Counted from the first letter of the stretch, positions 16,872 to 24,822 are shown. The stretch is 64,000 bases of DNA from Streptomyces sp. ATexAB-D23 (GCF_000373645.1 NZ_KB892020.1:437-64436), one strand, 5' to 3'. Program-made: numbers and translations. Notes: generated by a model not told the origin, from the letters alone.

Positions 16872-17426
16872 ATGGAAGCGGAGCGGCTGGTAGCGGTCAT
16901 CAGGCGGGCCCTGGCCCAGAGCCGGGACACGCCGGACATCATCGCCGAGGCCTGGCAGGCCCAGGCCCTGGCACAGGCGGTCGGCAGCCGGCTGGCCGCG
17001 AGCGGCCCCAAGGAGTTACGGGGCGAGGCGCGCGCCCTCAGCGAGATCGGCGGCCGGAGCAGCGGCGCGCTCGACCACCCGGCGGCCCGCGCCGGGGTCG
17101 CCCGAGCGGCCCGCCTCTCCGAGGTCGCCGACCCGCGTGAGGCCCTGACCGGTCTGGGCGCGCTGCTGGGGGAGGTGGGGATAGCCCTGGTCGGGGTGGC
17201 GTGCGAGACCGACGAGCAGAGTCTGTACTGGCAGTGCATGGAGGCGATCGACGCCGCCGACGAGTCGACGGACCGGGTGCGCTCCATGCTCCGGCTGCTC
17301 GACGAGCGGGACCGTGAGCGGCAGGACCGCCGGGACCGCGGCCGGGAGCGGGACGGCCCGCACGGGGTGCTCCACGGCCCGGCGGGGCCGATGGGCCCGG
17401 CAGGCCCGGTCACCGGCATCCAGTGA
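16872..17426 (+). CDS. Helical actinobacterial protein of unknown function (possibly DUF6099)
   Basis: ATG 16872, 184 aa. It is mostly alpha-helical (AEAWQAQALAQAVGSRLA and similar). A charged segment, DERDRERQDRRDRGRER, precedes a short collagen-like tail, GPAGPMGPAGP. I believe it belongs to a Streptomyces-conserved family annotated DUF6099, but could not check. No catalytic motif, signal or membrane segment is seen. Confidence 0.65.
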   Translation: MEAERLVAVIRRALAQSRDTPDIIAEAWQAQALAQAVGSRLAASGPKELRGEARALSEIGGRSSGALDHPAARAGVARAARLSEVADPREALTGLGALLGEVGIALVGVACETDEQSLYWQCMEAIDAADESTDRVRSMLRLLDERDRERQDRRDRGRERDGPHGVLHGPAGPMGPAGPVTGIQ

Positions 17427-17507
17427 GCCGGCCCGCCCCGGGAGGGCGGCGGCGTGCGGGCGGGGTCGGAAGAGGGGGACCGGGGCGAGTGGGTGCAGGA
17501 TGGAGGC

Positions 17508-18431
17508 ATGGATCTTCGCATCTTCACCGAGCCCCAGCAGGGGGCGAGCTACGACACCCTCCTCACCGTCGCCAAGGCCACCGAGGACCTCGGCTTCGAC
17601 GCCTTCTACCGCTCCGACCACTATCTGCGCATGGGGCAGGGCGACGGGCTCCCCGGCCCGACGGACGCCTGGATCACCCTGGCCGGGCTGGCGCGGGAGA
17701 CCAAGCGCATCCGCCTCGGCACGCTGATGACTGCCGGTACGTTCCGGCTGCCCGGCGTGCTCGCCATCCAGGTGGCGCAGGTCGACCAGATGTCCGGCGG
17801 GCGTGTCGAACTGGGCCTGGGAGCCGGCTGGTTCGAGGAGGAGCACAAGGCGTACGGCATCCCGTTCCCCAAGGAGAAGTTCGGCCGGCTGGAGGAGCAG
17901 CTGGCGATCGTCACCGGGCTGTGGGCGACCGAGGTCGGCAAGACGTTCAGCTATGACGGCACGTACTACCAGCTGACCGACTCGCCCGCGCTCCCCAAGC
18001 CGGCGCAGGCCAAGGTGCCGGTGCTGATCGGAGGCCACGGCGCGAAGCGCACGCCGAGGCTCGCCGCCCAGTACGCCGACGAGTTCAACATCCCCTTCGC
18101 CGGCCTGGAGGACAGTGACAAGCAGTTCGGCCGGGTCAGGGAGGCGGCCGAGGCGGCGGGCCGTCGCGCGGACGACCTGGTGTACTCCAACGCACTGGTG
18201 GTCTGCGTCGGCCGGGACGACGCGGAGGTCGCTCGCCGGGCCGCCGTCATCGGCCGTGACGTGGCCGAGCTGAAGGCCAACGGACTGGCCGGCTCGCCCG
18301 CCGAAGTGGTCGACAAGATCGGCCGGTACGCGGCGATCGGCGCCTCCCGGATCTACCTCCAGGTACTCGACCTCGACGACCTGGACCACCTGGAGCTGAT
18401 CGCGGCGCAGGTCCAGTCCCAGCTGACCTGA
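17508..18431 (+). CDS. LLM-class F420-dependent oxidoreductase
   Basis: ATG 17508 with GGAGG upstream, 307 aa. The luciferase-like TIM barrel begins MDLRIFTEPQQGASYDTLLTVAKATEDLGFDAF. It contains the cofactor-binding segment RIRLGTLMTAGTFRLPGVLA and GGRVELGLGAGWFEEEH. The sequence fits the group containing mycobacterial Rv1855c-like proteins, which are predicted to use F420. Substrate unknown. Only 14 bp separate it from the downstream mmuM-type gene. Confidence 0.88.
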   Translation: MDLRIFTEPQQGASYDTLLTVAKATEDLGFDAFYRSDHYLRMGQGDGLPGPTDAWITLAGLARETKRIRLGTLMTAGTFRLPGVLAIQVAQVDQMSGGRVELGLGAGWFEEEHKAYGIPFPKEKFGRLEEQLAIVTGLWATEVGKTFSYDGTYYQLTDSPALPKPAQAKVPVLIGGHGAKRTPRLAAQYADEFNIPFAGLEDSDKQFGRVREAAEAAGRRADDLVYSNALVVCVGRDDAEVARRAAVIGRDVAELKANGLAGSPAEVVDKIGRYAAIGASRIYLQVLDLDDLDHLELIAAQVQSQLT

Positions 18432-18445
18432 GCGAGGAGCCCCTG

Positions 18446-19426
18446 ATGTCACCCGCCCGCGCTCCGGGCCCTGCGGCCGGGGCGCCGTCCCGGCCTCTCG
18501 GGGCCGTCCTCGCCGAGGGGAGGGCCCTCGTGCTCGACGGCGGGCTCTCCAACCAGCTGGAGGCGCAGGGCTGCGATCTGTCCGACGCGCTGTGGTCCGC
18601 CCGGCTGCTCGCCGACGGGCCCGAGCAGATCGAGGCGGCGCACGCGGCCTATGTGCGGGCGGGTGCGCAGGTGCTCATCACGGCCAGCTATCAGGCGGGC
18701 TTCGAGGGGTTCGCGCGGCGCGGGATCGGGAGGGCGGAGGCGGCCGGGCTCTTCGCCCGCAGCGTGGAGCTGGCCCGGCGGGCGGCCGGTGCGGTGGAGC
18801 GGGACGTCTGGGTGGCGGCCTCGGTCGGCCCGTACGGGGCGGTGACGGCGGACGGCGCGGAGTACCGGGGCCGCTACGGGCTCACGGTCCGGGAGCTGGA
18901 GCGCTTCCACCGCCCCCGGATCGAGGCGCTGGCCGCCGCGGGGCCGGACGCGCTGGCGCTGGAGACGGTGCCGGACATGGATGAGGCGGAGGCGCTGCTG
19001 CGGGTGGCGGGGGAGTGCGGGCTGCCGGTCTGGCTCTCCTACACCGTGGCCGGGGGCCGGACCCGGGCCGGGCAGCCGCTGGACGAGGCGTTCGCCCTGG
19101 CCGCGGGGTGCGGCCAGGTGATCGCCGCCGGGGTGAACTGCTGCGACCCGGCCGACGCGGACGCGGCCGTCCGGACGGCCGCCGAGGCCACCGGAAAGCC
19201 GGTCGTCGTCTACCCGAACAGCGGCGAGCGCTGGGACGCCGCGGCAGGGCGCTGGGCGGGCGGAGCCACATTCGACCCGGGCCGGGCCGCTGCCTGGCGG
19301 GATGCCGGTGCCCGGCTGGTCGGCGGCTGCTGCCGGGTCGGCCCGGCGACCATCGCGGAGCTGGCCACCGCACTCGGCGGAGGGGGCGGAGCGGGGGAGG
19401 GAGGGGAGGGCGGGGCGGGAGGGTAA
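18446..19426 (+). CDS. mmuM: Homocysteine S-methyltransferase
   Basis: ATG 18446, 326 aa. Zinc-thiolate motifs GVNCCDP and GGCCRVGP provide the three cysteine ligands. The N-terminal motif LVLDGGLSNQLEAQGCDL and TASYQAGFEGF are typical of MmuM/BHMT-like enzymes. It probably transfers a methyl group from S-methylmethionine or SAM to homocysteine, yielding methionine. The C-terminal Gly/Glu-rich tail is low-complexity. It is possibly cotranscribed with the preceding LLM gene. Confidence 0.92.
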   Translation: MSPARAPGPAAGAPSRPLGAVLAEGRALVLDGGLSNQLEAQGCDLSDALWSARLLADGPEQIEAAHAAYVRAGAQVLITASYQAGFEGFARRGIGRAEAAGLFARSVELARRAAGAVERDVWVAASVGPYGAVTADGAEYRGRYGLTVRELERFHRPRIEALAAAGPDALALETVPDMDEAEALLRVAGECGLPVWLSYTVAGGRTRAGQPLDEAFALAAGCGQVIAAGVNCCDPADADAAVRTAAEATGKPVVVYPNSGERWDAAAGRWAGGATFDPGRAAAWRDAGARLVGGCCRVGPATIAELATALGGGGGAGEGGEGGAGG

Positions 19427-19467
19427 TTCCCTGGTGGGAGGGGGCCGACCGGACCATACTCAAACGC

Positions 19468-20943
19468 GTGTTCCTGACGATCAGTACAACCGGCACCCCG
19501 GAGCGTCCCGCCACCGATCTCGGCTTCCTGCTGCACAAGCATCCCGGGAAGGCGCAGGCGTTCTCCACTTCGCACGGCACCGCGCACGTCTTCTACCCCG
19601 AGGCGTCCGACGAGCGGTGCACAGCGGCGCTGCTACTGGAGGTGGATCCCGTCGCCCTGGTGCGGCGGGGCAAGGGCAAGGGCCGGGGCGGTGCCCCCGA
19701 CGCGGCGCTCGCCCAGTACGTCAACGACCGCCCCTACGCGGCCTCCTCGCTGCTGTCCGTCGCGATGAGCACCGTCTTCAAGTCCGCGCTGAGCGGTGCC
19801 TGCAAGGCGATGCCCGAGCGGGCCGAGGCTCCGATGGAGCTGCGGATCGAGGTGCCCGCCCTGCCGGCCCGTGGTGGTGCCGAGCTGGTGCGGAAGCTTT
19901 TCGGGCCGCTCGGCTGGTCCCGGGTGGACGCGGTGGCCGTGCCGCTGGACGAGAGGTTCCCGGAGTGGGGCGACTCGCGCTACGTACGGCTGGTGCTGGA
20001 AGGGGAGTTGCGGCTCGCGGACGCGCTGCGCCAGCTGTACGTCCTGCTGCCGGTGCTGGATGACGCCAAGCACTACTGGGTGGCGCCCGACGAGGTCGAC
20101 AAGCTGCTGCGGGCGGGTGAGGGGTGGCTTGCCGAGCACCCCGAGCACAAGCTCATCACCAGCCGGTACCTTTCGCGGCGCTGGGGGCTGACGCGGGAGG
20201 CGATGCAGCGGCTGGAGCTGGTACGGCTCGCCGAGTCGGACGACCTCGATGTCGAGAGCATCGACAACGCCGTCGACGAGAGCGCCGACACCGAGGAGCG
20301 GCCGGTGCCGCTCGCCGTGCGGCGGCGGGACGCGATCCTGGCGGCGCTCACCGCCGCCGGGGCGAGCCGGGTGCTCGACCTCGGCTGCGGGCAGGGGCAG
20401 TTGGTGCAGGCGCTGCTGAAGGACACGCGGTTCGAGGAGATCGTCGGCGTCGACGTCTCGATGCGTGCCCTGACCATCGCCTCGCGCCGGCTGAAGCTGG
20501 ACCGGATGGGGGAGCGGCAGGCCGCCCGGGTGACGCTGCGCCAGAGTTCGCTCACCTACACGGACAAGCGGCTCAAGGGGTATGACGCGGCGGTGCTCAG
20601 CGAGGTGATCGAGCACGTCGACCTGGCGCGGCTGCCCGCCCTGGAGTTCGCCGTGTTCGGTTCGGCGCGCCCCCGCACCGTGCTGGTGACCACGCCGAAC
20701 GTCGAGTACAACGTCCGCTGGGAGACCCTCCCGGCCGGGCACGTCCGCCACGGCGACCACCGCTTCGAGTGGACCCGGGCAGAATTCCGGGACTGGGCGG
20801 GCGAGGTGGCAGGCCGGCACGGGTACGACGTGGAGTTCCTGCCGGTGGGTGAGGACGACCCCGAGGTGGGTCCGCCCACCCAGATGGCCGTGTTCACGGT
20901 GGCCAGGACCGACGAGACCGAGAAGGAGGCGAAAGCCGCATGA
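19468..20943 (+). CDS. hen1: Bacterial Hen1, 3'-terminal RNA ribose 2'-O-methyltransferase
   Basis: GTG 19468, 491 aa. The N-terminal half (from VFLTISTTG to about 250) is the bacterial Hen1 activating domain. The C-terminal methyltransferase has the SAM motif RVLDLGCGQGQLVQALL and the metal-binding EVIEHVD with a further His in GDHRFEW. Hen1 methylates the 2'-OH at the break site before Pnkp seals it, making repaired RNA resistant to re-cleavage by ribotoxins. The stop overlaps the start of pnkp (ATGA at 20940), the standard coupled hen1-pnkp layout. That partner is interrupted 273 bp later by a mobile island. Confidence 0.95.
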   Translation: MFLTISTTGTPERPATDLGFLLHKHPGKAQAFSTSHGTAHVFYPEASDERCTAALLLEVDPVALVRRGKGKGRGGAPDAALAQYVNDRPYAASSLLSVAMSTVFKSALSGACKAMPERAEAPMELRIEVPALPARGGAELVRKLFGPLGWSRVDAVAVPLDERFPEWGDSRYVRLVLEGELRLADALRQLYVLLPVLDDAKHYWVAPDEVDKLLRAGEGWLAEHPEHKLITSRYLSRRWGLTREAMQRLELVRLAESDDLDVESIDNAVDESADTEERPVPLAVRRRDAILAALTAAGASRVLDLGCGQGQLVQALLKDTRFEEIVGVDVSMRALTIASRRLKLDRMGERQAARVTLRQSSLTYTDKRLKGYDAAVLSEVIEHVDLARLPALEFAVFGSARPRTVLVTTPNVEYNVRWETLPAGHVRHGDHRFEWTRAEFRDWAGEVAGRHGYDVEFLPVGEDDPEVGPPTQMAVFTVARTDETEKEAKAA

Positions 20944-21212
20944 CCAGGACCGGAAACACCGGCCACACCCCCGGACCGTCCGAGCCCACCGGAGGCACCG
21001 GCCGCACCGAGCCCTCGGAACCCACAGGACGCACCCGGCGCACCGAGCCGTCGGCGCCCACCGCACCCACCGACCTGTCGGACCCCACCGCGCCCACCGC
21101 GCGCACCGACCTGTCGGACCCCACCGCACCCACCACGCGCACCGGCCCGTCGGACCCCACCGAGCCCACCGCGCCCGCTGCCCGTGCCGGGCGTGTCCTG
21201 CCGGTGACCGAT
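20940..21212 (+). pseudogene. Detached 5' end of pnkp (91 codons)
   Basis: ATG 20940 overlaps the hen1 stop. The 91 codons encode a low-complexity, Thr/Pro-rich N-terminal tail ending RAGRVLPVTD, which I recognise as the segment that precedes LSLVVLIG in streptomycete Pnkp. After GAT at 21210-21212 the reading frame runs into island sequence and continues with no homology to 22064. The matching remainder starts at CTC 31135. The tail is probably non-functional on its own. Confidence 0.8.
21069..21176 (+). repeat. Three 36-bp tandem repeats in the pnkp N-terminal tail
   Basis: Units at 21069-21104, 21105-21140 and 21141-21176 each encode a variant of TDLSDPTAPTAR. More diverged copies lie upstream to about 20990. 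They are coding repeats of a disordered linker, not CRISPR. Confidence 0.8.
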
Positions 21213-21250
21213 ACTGGTAACCCGGGCTATTGGAAGTTGCGGAATGGCCG
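21213..21250 (+). repeat. Left terminal sequence of the island (copy 1)
   Basis: ACTGGTAACCCGGGCTA begins immediately after the pnkp fragment, followed by TGCGGAATG at 21237-21245. A similar sequence occurs at 22718 onward once the IS630 copy is removed. The two match over ACTGGTAACCC, GGCTA and TGCGGAATG. Confidence 0.7.
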
Positions 21251-21317
21251 ATCTCTCTCAGCCTGGCGCGAGCTGCTTGTGTGCACGAGTCCTGGGGCGG
21301 ACGTTGGCCGGCTTGGG

Positions 21318-22649
21318 TTAGTTGGCCTCCCCCAGGTAGCTCAGGGCTTGGCGGAAGTCATCGAGGGCGCGCCTGAACTCGCCGGCGGCGGTGTGGAAGG
21401 TCGATCGGTCGATCAGGATCCTCGCCAGTGTTCGCGGTCCCTCCACCGGGTCGTGCTGAGACAGCCGACGGGCCAGGCCCACTCCGTCGTCGAACAGGGA
21501 GCCCACCCGCTCCACGAACAGATGGGTGCGGTGCTCCCAGTAAACGGCGGAGCGGACAGTGAGAACCCGATGCAGGCGGACCAGTTCGGCCAGATGCCGG
21601 TCCGGATCCTCAGCGGCTCGCGGAGCAAGGGCGTCCACCTCTTCACGGAGGGCATGACGGCTGTCGAAGTAGCGCTGCTTGGTGTCGGGCGACCACCGCA
21701 TGGCCACAGCCCCCGAAGGCGGACGCGGTCCATCGGACGCAGGCCGATCGCTGTCGGCGCCGGACATGGTCAGCAGCACCGCCCAGAACGACGCCTGGTA
21801 GCCACTCCAGGAATTGCGCTCACCGGTGTCTGCCAACTCCGTCAGCAAGGCGAGTGCATCCTGCCGCACGTGAGCCGCCTGCTCGCCTCGGCCGTGGGCG
21901 TCGAGCATCCGTGCGTACCCGATGAGCGAGTAGAGATGGCAGGCTATCGGGCCGCTGTCGTTCGCGGCTTCGGCCGCTTCCATGCCGACGAGTGTCTCGA
22001 ACGCGGCGAATGCTTCGCCGAACCGGCCGGCGTCATGGAGAGCGGCGATCCACTCGAGGAGTGACCAGGCGAGAGCCCCACTGCGGGGCCCGTGGGGCAG
22101 GATCGCAGTGACCAACTCGGTCATGGCATCGGCAGCCTCGGCGTACCGGCCTTCCTCGGAAAGGCCGGCAGCCCAGTCTTTCAGTCCTTGGACCGCGGAG
22201 TTTCCGGTCACTTCGGCCTGCGCGCGGCCAATGGCGAGCATCTCGGCGCGCATGGCAAGTCCTTCTGCGCGTCGGCCCGCCATGTACAGCTGTCGCTGGC
22301 ACGAGTCGAGGGCCTGGTACAGAACATCGGCCCGGGCAGTCTCGGCCGGGTCGATGGACCGCGCAGCGGCCACTGCCTCCTCGCACAGCGCGAGCGAGGA
22401 CGGATGCCACTTGCCGACGCTGGTGTCGTAGCTCAGACGTTGCAGCGCCCTGGCCAAGAGAGGAAGGTACGCGGCGGGGCTGACCTGGGAGAGCACCCGG
22501 TAGGCGTCGACTTCCTCGTGCGGCGTGCGGCGTCCCGACGCGAGCAGCACATTCCGCGCTCGCACGATGTCGTCCTGATCGACTTTCCCCGAGTGATTCA
22601 TAGCGGAGATTCTGGGCGCCCAGAGAGGGTCGAACAAGGCAGGTTGCAT
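21318..22649 (-). CDS. TPR-like helical-repeat protein (island cargo)
   Basis: ATG 22649 with a strong GTAGGAGG 8 nt upstream; 443 aa. The protein is all-helical, with repeats resembling TPR units: GRYAEAADAMTELV, GRFGEAFAAFETLV, GRGEQAAHVRQDAL and, at the C-terminus, GEFRRALDDFRQALSYLGEAN. There is no N-terminal DNA-binding domain, signal peptide or catalytic motif. TPR proteins of this kind are common in actinobacterial islands as scaffolds or sensors, but the function here is unknown. It fills the 1.5-kb segment between the two left-end copies. Confidence 0.75.
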   Translation of the reverse strand: MQPALFDPLWAPRISAMNHSGKVDQDDIVRARNVLLASGRRTPHEEVDAYRVLSQVSPAAYLPLLARALQRLSYDTSVGKWHPSSLALCEEAVAAARSIDPAETARADVLYQALDSCQRQLYMAGRRAEGLAMRAEMLAIGRAQAEVTGNSAVQGLKDWAAGLSEEGRYAEAADAMTELVTAILPHGPRSGALAWSLLEWIAALHDAGRFGEAFAAFETLVGMEAAEAANDSGPIACHLYSLIGYARMLDAHGRGEQAAHVRQDALALLTELADTGERNSWSGYQASFWAVLLTMSGADSDRPASDGPRPPSGAVAMRWSPDTKQRYFDSRHALREEVDALAPRAAEDPDRHLAELVRLHRVLTVRSAVYWEHRTHLFVERVGSLFDDGVGLARRLSQHDPVEGPRTLARILIDRSTFHTAAGEFRRALDDFRQALSYLGEAN

Positions 22650-22694
22650 GTGCCGTTCCTCCTACGAAAACACCCTCTGACCTGTCATGATGGG

Positions 22695-22724
22695 TGTGAC
22701 ATCACCCCTCGGGGTGTACTGGTA
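22695..22724. repeat. Internal element junction: right-end-like palindrome abutting a second left end
   Basis: CACCCCTCGGGGTG (about 22703-22716) resembles the GC palindrome at the island right end. It is followed at 22718 by ACTGGTA, the left-end motif, which is interrupted by the IS630 element and resumes at 23890 as TAACCCCGGCTA. This suggests a boundary between two elements in tandem. Confidence 0.55.
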
Positions 22725-22790
22725 CTGAGATTGAACGCGTGGTGTCGTAGGGGGTGACGGCTGGCCGTTGGCTGCGGTATCACCGAAGGT

Positions 22791-23276
22791 ATGCGGTATC
22801 CACAAGGGGGCGGGCTGACCGCCGAACGGCAGGCGTTCCGCGAGGAGTTACGGCTGCGGGCGGCCGAGCGGTTCGCTCTGGGCGAGGGCAGTACAGCGAT
22901 CGCCAGAGATCTGCGGGTGAGTGTCCGCTCGGTCCAGCGGTGGCGTCACGCGTGGGCCGAGGGCGGCCCGCGATCCCTGCGGTCGCAGGGGCCGGCGTCC
23001 CTCCCAAGGCTGAGCGGTCGGCAGTTCGCTCAGCTGGAGGCGGAGCTGGCCAAGGGGCCGGCCGCGCATGGCTGGGAGGACCAGCGCTGGACGCTGGCCC
23101 GGGTCAGGACGGTGATCGGCCGGCGCTTCCATCTGACGTACACGATCCAGGGTGTGCGGAAGCTGTTGGTGCGTAACGGCTGGTCCTGCCAGGTCCCGGC
23201 CCGCAGAGCGATGGAGCGGAACGATGACGCGGTCGCGGGGTGGGTCAAGGAGGTGTGGCCCCGCGCGGAAGGTTAG
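22791..23276 (+). CDS. IS630-family transposase, N-terminal frame (orfA)
   Basis: ATG 22791, 161 aa. Two HTH modules: one with GSTAIARDLRVSVRSVQRWRHAW, and a winged-helix-type one with WTLARVRTVIGRRFHLTYTIQGVRKLLVRNGW. It ends EVWPRAEG with a TAG at 23274-23276. The catalytic half lies in the -1 frame (orfB); shifting back one base at GGT-TAG gives EG-LAAARGAW, a smooth family-like join. Confidence 0.88.
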   Translation: MRYPQGGGLTAERQAFREELRLRAAERFALGEGSTAIARDLRVSVRSVQRWRHAWAEGGPRSLRSQGPASLPRLSGRQFAQLEAELAKGPAAHGWEDQRWTLARVRTVIGRRFHLTYTIQGVRKLLVRNGWSCQVPARRAMERNDDAVAGWVKEVWPRAEG

Positions 23277-23857
23277 CGGCGGCCCGTGGGGCCTGGCTGG
23301 TCTTCGAGGACGAAGCCGGCTTCTCCATGACGCCGCCGCACGCGAAGACGTGGTCGCCACGCGGCCGCACCCCGGTGGCCCGGGTCCGCGGCCGTTCCCG
23401 CCGCCAGCTCTCCATCGCCACGCTGACCTGCTACAAACCCGGCCACCGATCGAGGCTGATCTACCGGCCGCGACGGGACGACGGCAACCGTGACGGGCGC
23501 AAGAGCTTCTCCTGGCGCGACTACCGGGACCTGCTGATCGCCGCCCACCAGCAGCTCGACGGCCCCCTCGTGCTCATCTGGGACAACCTCAACGTCCACA
23601 AAGCCGCAGGTCTTCGGGAGTTCGCCGCATCCCGCGATTGGCTGACCATCTACTACCTGCCGCCCTACGCACCCGACCTCAACCCCGTCGAAGGCATCTG
23701 GTCCCTCCTGCGGCGCGGCTGGCTCTCCAACGTCGCTTTCAGCACCCCAGAACACCTCGTCCAGACCGTCCGGCGCGGCCTGCGGCACATCCAGTACCGC
23801 AGCCACCTCATAGACGGCTGCCTCACCGAGACCGGCCTGACCATCAGACCCACCTGA
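23240..23857 (+). CDS. IS630-family transposase, catalytic frame (orfB)
   Basis: The open frame overlaps orfA by 37 bp and is read in -1 relative to it; the ATG at 23240 may not be used. The DDE triad is visible: LVFEDEAGF (D), LVLIWDNLNVHKA (D) and LPPYAPDLNPVEGIWSLL (E). The product is probably made as an orfAB fusion by -1 frameshifting. A simple inactivating frameshift cannot be excluded. The last codons lie 8 bp before the right inverted repeat. Confidence 0.88.
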   Translation: MGQGGVAPRGRLAAARGAWLVFEDEAGFSMTPPHAKTWSPRGRTPVARVRGRSRRQLSIATLTCYKPGHRSRLIYRPRRDDGNRDGRKSFSWRDYRDLLIAAHQQLDGPLVLIWDNLNVHKAAGLREFAASRDWLTIYYLPPYAPDLNPVEGIWSLLRRGWLSNVAFSTPEHLVQTVRRGLRHIQYRSHLIDGCLTETGLTIRPT

Positions 23858-23941
23858 CCAGCAGCACGACATTCCGAGTTCAACCTCAGTAACCCCGGCT
23901 AACAGAACCTGCGGAATGAGATCTGCCCAGGCTCACTCCAT

Positions 23942-23967
23942 GTCTTGATAGTTTTGACGTTCAAGAC
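23942..23967. promoter_or_regulatory. Inverted repeat upstream of a small zinc-type protein gene
   Basis: GTCTTGA (23942-23948) and TCAAGAC (23961-23967) are perfect 7-bp arms with a 12-bp spacer, 16 bp before the next start codon. The island HTH protein is one possible binder. Confidence 0.45.
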
Positions 23968-23982
23968 GTGGAGGCGTGAGTC

Positions 23983-24300
23983 GTGATTGAGGTTCCGACC
24001 CCCACGGGGGAATGCTTCTGTGGATGTGGATCCGTTGCGAGGCCCGGCAACTACTTCAGGCAGGGCCACGACAAGAAGGCGGAAGGCGATCTCAACGCCC
24101 TCTACCACGGTGATCGCGTCGTCCAAAGGCTAGTCGACAGGGGCTTCGGGCCCGGCGGTCAGAACCTGCACCAGGCGGCGATCGATGGCGGGGTGCGAGA
24201 AGCGTGCGGCGTGGTTCCGAACTGCCCGGCCAGTGGTAGGCCGGGCAGCGCTGAGCTGAGAAGGCACCGGGCGACGCATCAGAAGCCTGCCGACGGCTGA
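23983..24300 (+). CDS. Small Cys-cluster protein of unknown function (island)
   Basis: GTG 23983, 105 aa, with a weak GGAG upstream. The N-terminus GECFCGCGSVARPGNYFRQGHDKKAE fits a recurring small motif in actinobacterial and phage proteins (CxCGCG ... F.xGHDxK) that looks like a metal-binding knuckle. The remainder is basic and Gly-rich without recognisable domain. Function unknown. Confidence 0.6.
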   Translation: MIEVPTPTGECFCGCGSVARPGNYFRQGHDKKAEGDLNALYHGDRVVQRLVDRGFGPGGQNLHQAAIDGGVREACGVVPNCPASGRPGSAELRRHRATHQKPADG

Positions 24301-24368
24301 TCCCTAGGCACCCCACCCCGGTAGCAATAGCGGTCGGTCTGGGGGCACTTGGTCAGATATCATTTCCG

Positions 24369-24491
24369 ATGACAGCGTGGCAATCAGGGGCCGTGCCCGA
24401 GCTCCTGACGCTGGTCTCGTGGGCCAATCTGGCTCTGAAGCTTCTCTATCCCAGCACTACGAAGCCGACTCGGCAGGCGAGACGTAGGTAG
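24369..24491 (+). CDS. Possible 40-aa membrane peptide (first of three small ORFs)
   Basis: ATG 24369, product MTAWQSGAVPELLTLVSWAN followed by a short hydrophobic helix and a basic tail KPTRQARRR. One membrane-spanning segment is plausible. The ribosome site is weak. Support comes mainly from two similar small ORFs directly downstream. Confidence 0.35.
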   Translation: MTAWQSGAVPELLTLVSWANLALKLLYPSTTKPTRQARRR

Positions 24492-24512
24492 GCGGCTGGA
24501 CACCTTCCTCAT

Positions 24513-24638
24513 GTGGAGTTGTCCACGTATGTGATCTGCGTTGTTGCCGTTTTCGCCCTGGTGGTCCAGGAGCTGTTGGACGACACGGGCGGCGGGCGCG
24601 GCGCCGACACGGACACTGACGAGGACGGTAATGGCTGA
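24513..24638 (+). CDS. Possible 41-aa membrane peptide (second of three)
   Basis: GTG 24513 encodes VELSTYVICVVAVFALVVQE followed by an acidic Gly/Asp tail ending DTDEDGNG. The first 20 residues form a clear hydrophobic helix. The stop overlaps the next start (ATG 24631) by 8 bp, which suggests translational coupling. It is too short for certainty. Confidence 0.4.
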   Translation: MELSTYVICVVAVFALVVQELLDDTGGGRGADTDTDEDGNG

Positions 24639-24822
24639 GAACGTGAGACGACATAGCTGGGAGGGCGACACCCGTGCCTTCGGCGTCGCCGAGGTCGTCG
24701 TGGGCGGGCTGATCGTGTTCTGTGTCGTGGCCGCGGTCCTGCACTCTGACTCGAAGAAGGCTGGGCGGGCCCTGAAGATTCTGCCGATGCTGCTTGGGTT
24801 CGCGACTTCAATTCGGGAGTAG
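24631..24822 (+). CDS. Possible 63-aa membrane protein (third of three)
   Basis: ATG 24631 is preferred over the longer frame from 24541. The product begins MAENVRRHSWEGDTRAF, has one transmembrane helix (VVVGGLIVFCVVAAVL), then a basic helical tail. It overlaps the preceding small ORF. Function unknown; small membrane peptides of this kind occur on phages and integrative elements. Confidence 0.45.
   Translation: MAENVRRHSWEGDTRAFGVAEVVVGGLIVFCVVAAVLHSDSKKAGRALKILPMLLGFATSIRE

Larger units (their letters stand above)
22725..23889 (+). mobile_element. IS630-family insertion sequence, 1,165 bp
   Basis: Terminal inverted repeats of 24 bp: CTGAGATTGAACGCG... at 22725-22748 and ...CGAGTTCAACCTCAG at 23866-23889, sharing CTGAG-TTGAAC-CG and TGTCGT. 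The element is flanked by TA on both sides (22723-22724 and 23890-23891), the target duplication expected for IS630/Tc1-mariner. It inserted into the second copy of the island left-end sequence, so it post-dates that copy. It contains two overlapping transposase frames. Confidence 0.88.

Noticed and set aside
21069..21176. Possible CRISPR-like array
   Set aside because: Units are directly adjacent without spacers and stay in frame as protein repeats.
21200..21250. tRNA attachment site for the island
   Set aside because: No tRNA gene or 3' tRNA end was found at either junction; the target is the pnkp coding sequence.
20940..22064. Open frame of 374 codons continuing from the pnkp fragment into the island
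   Set aside because: After codon 91 the translation is antisense to the TPR gene and shows no homology; it is read-through, not a fusion gene.
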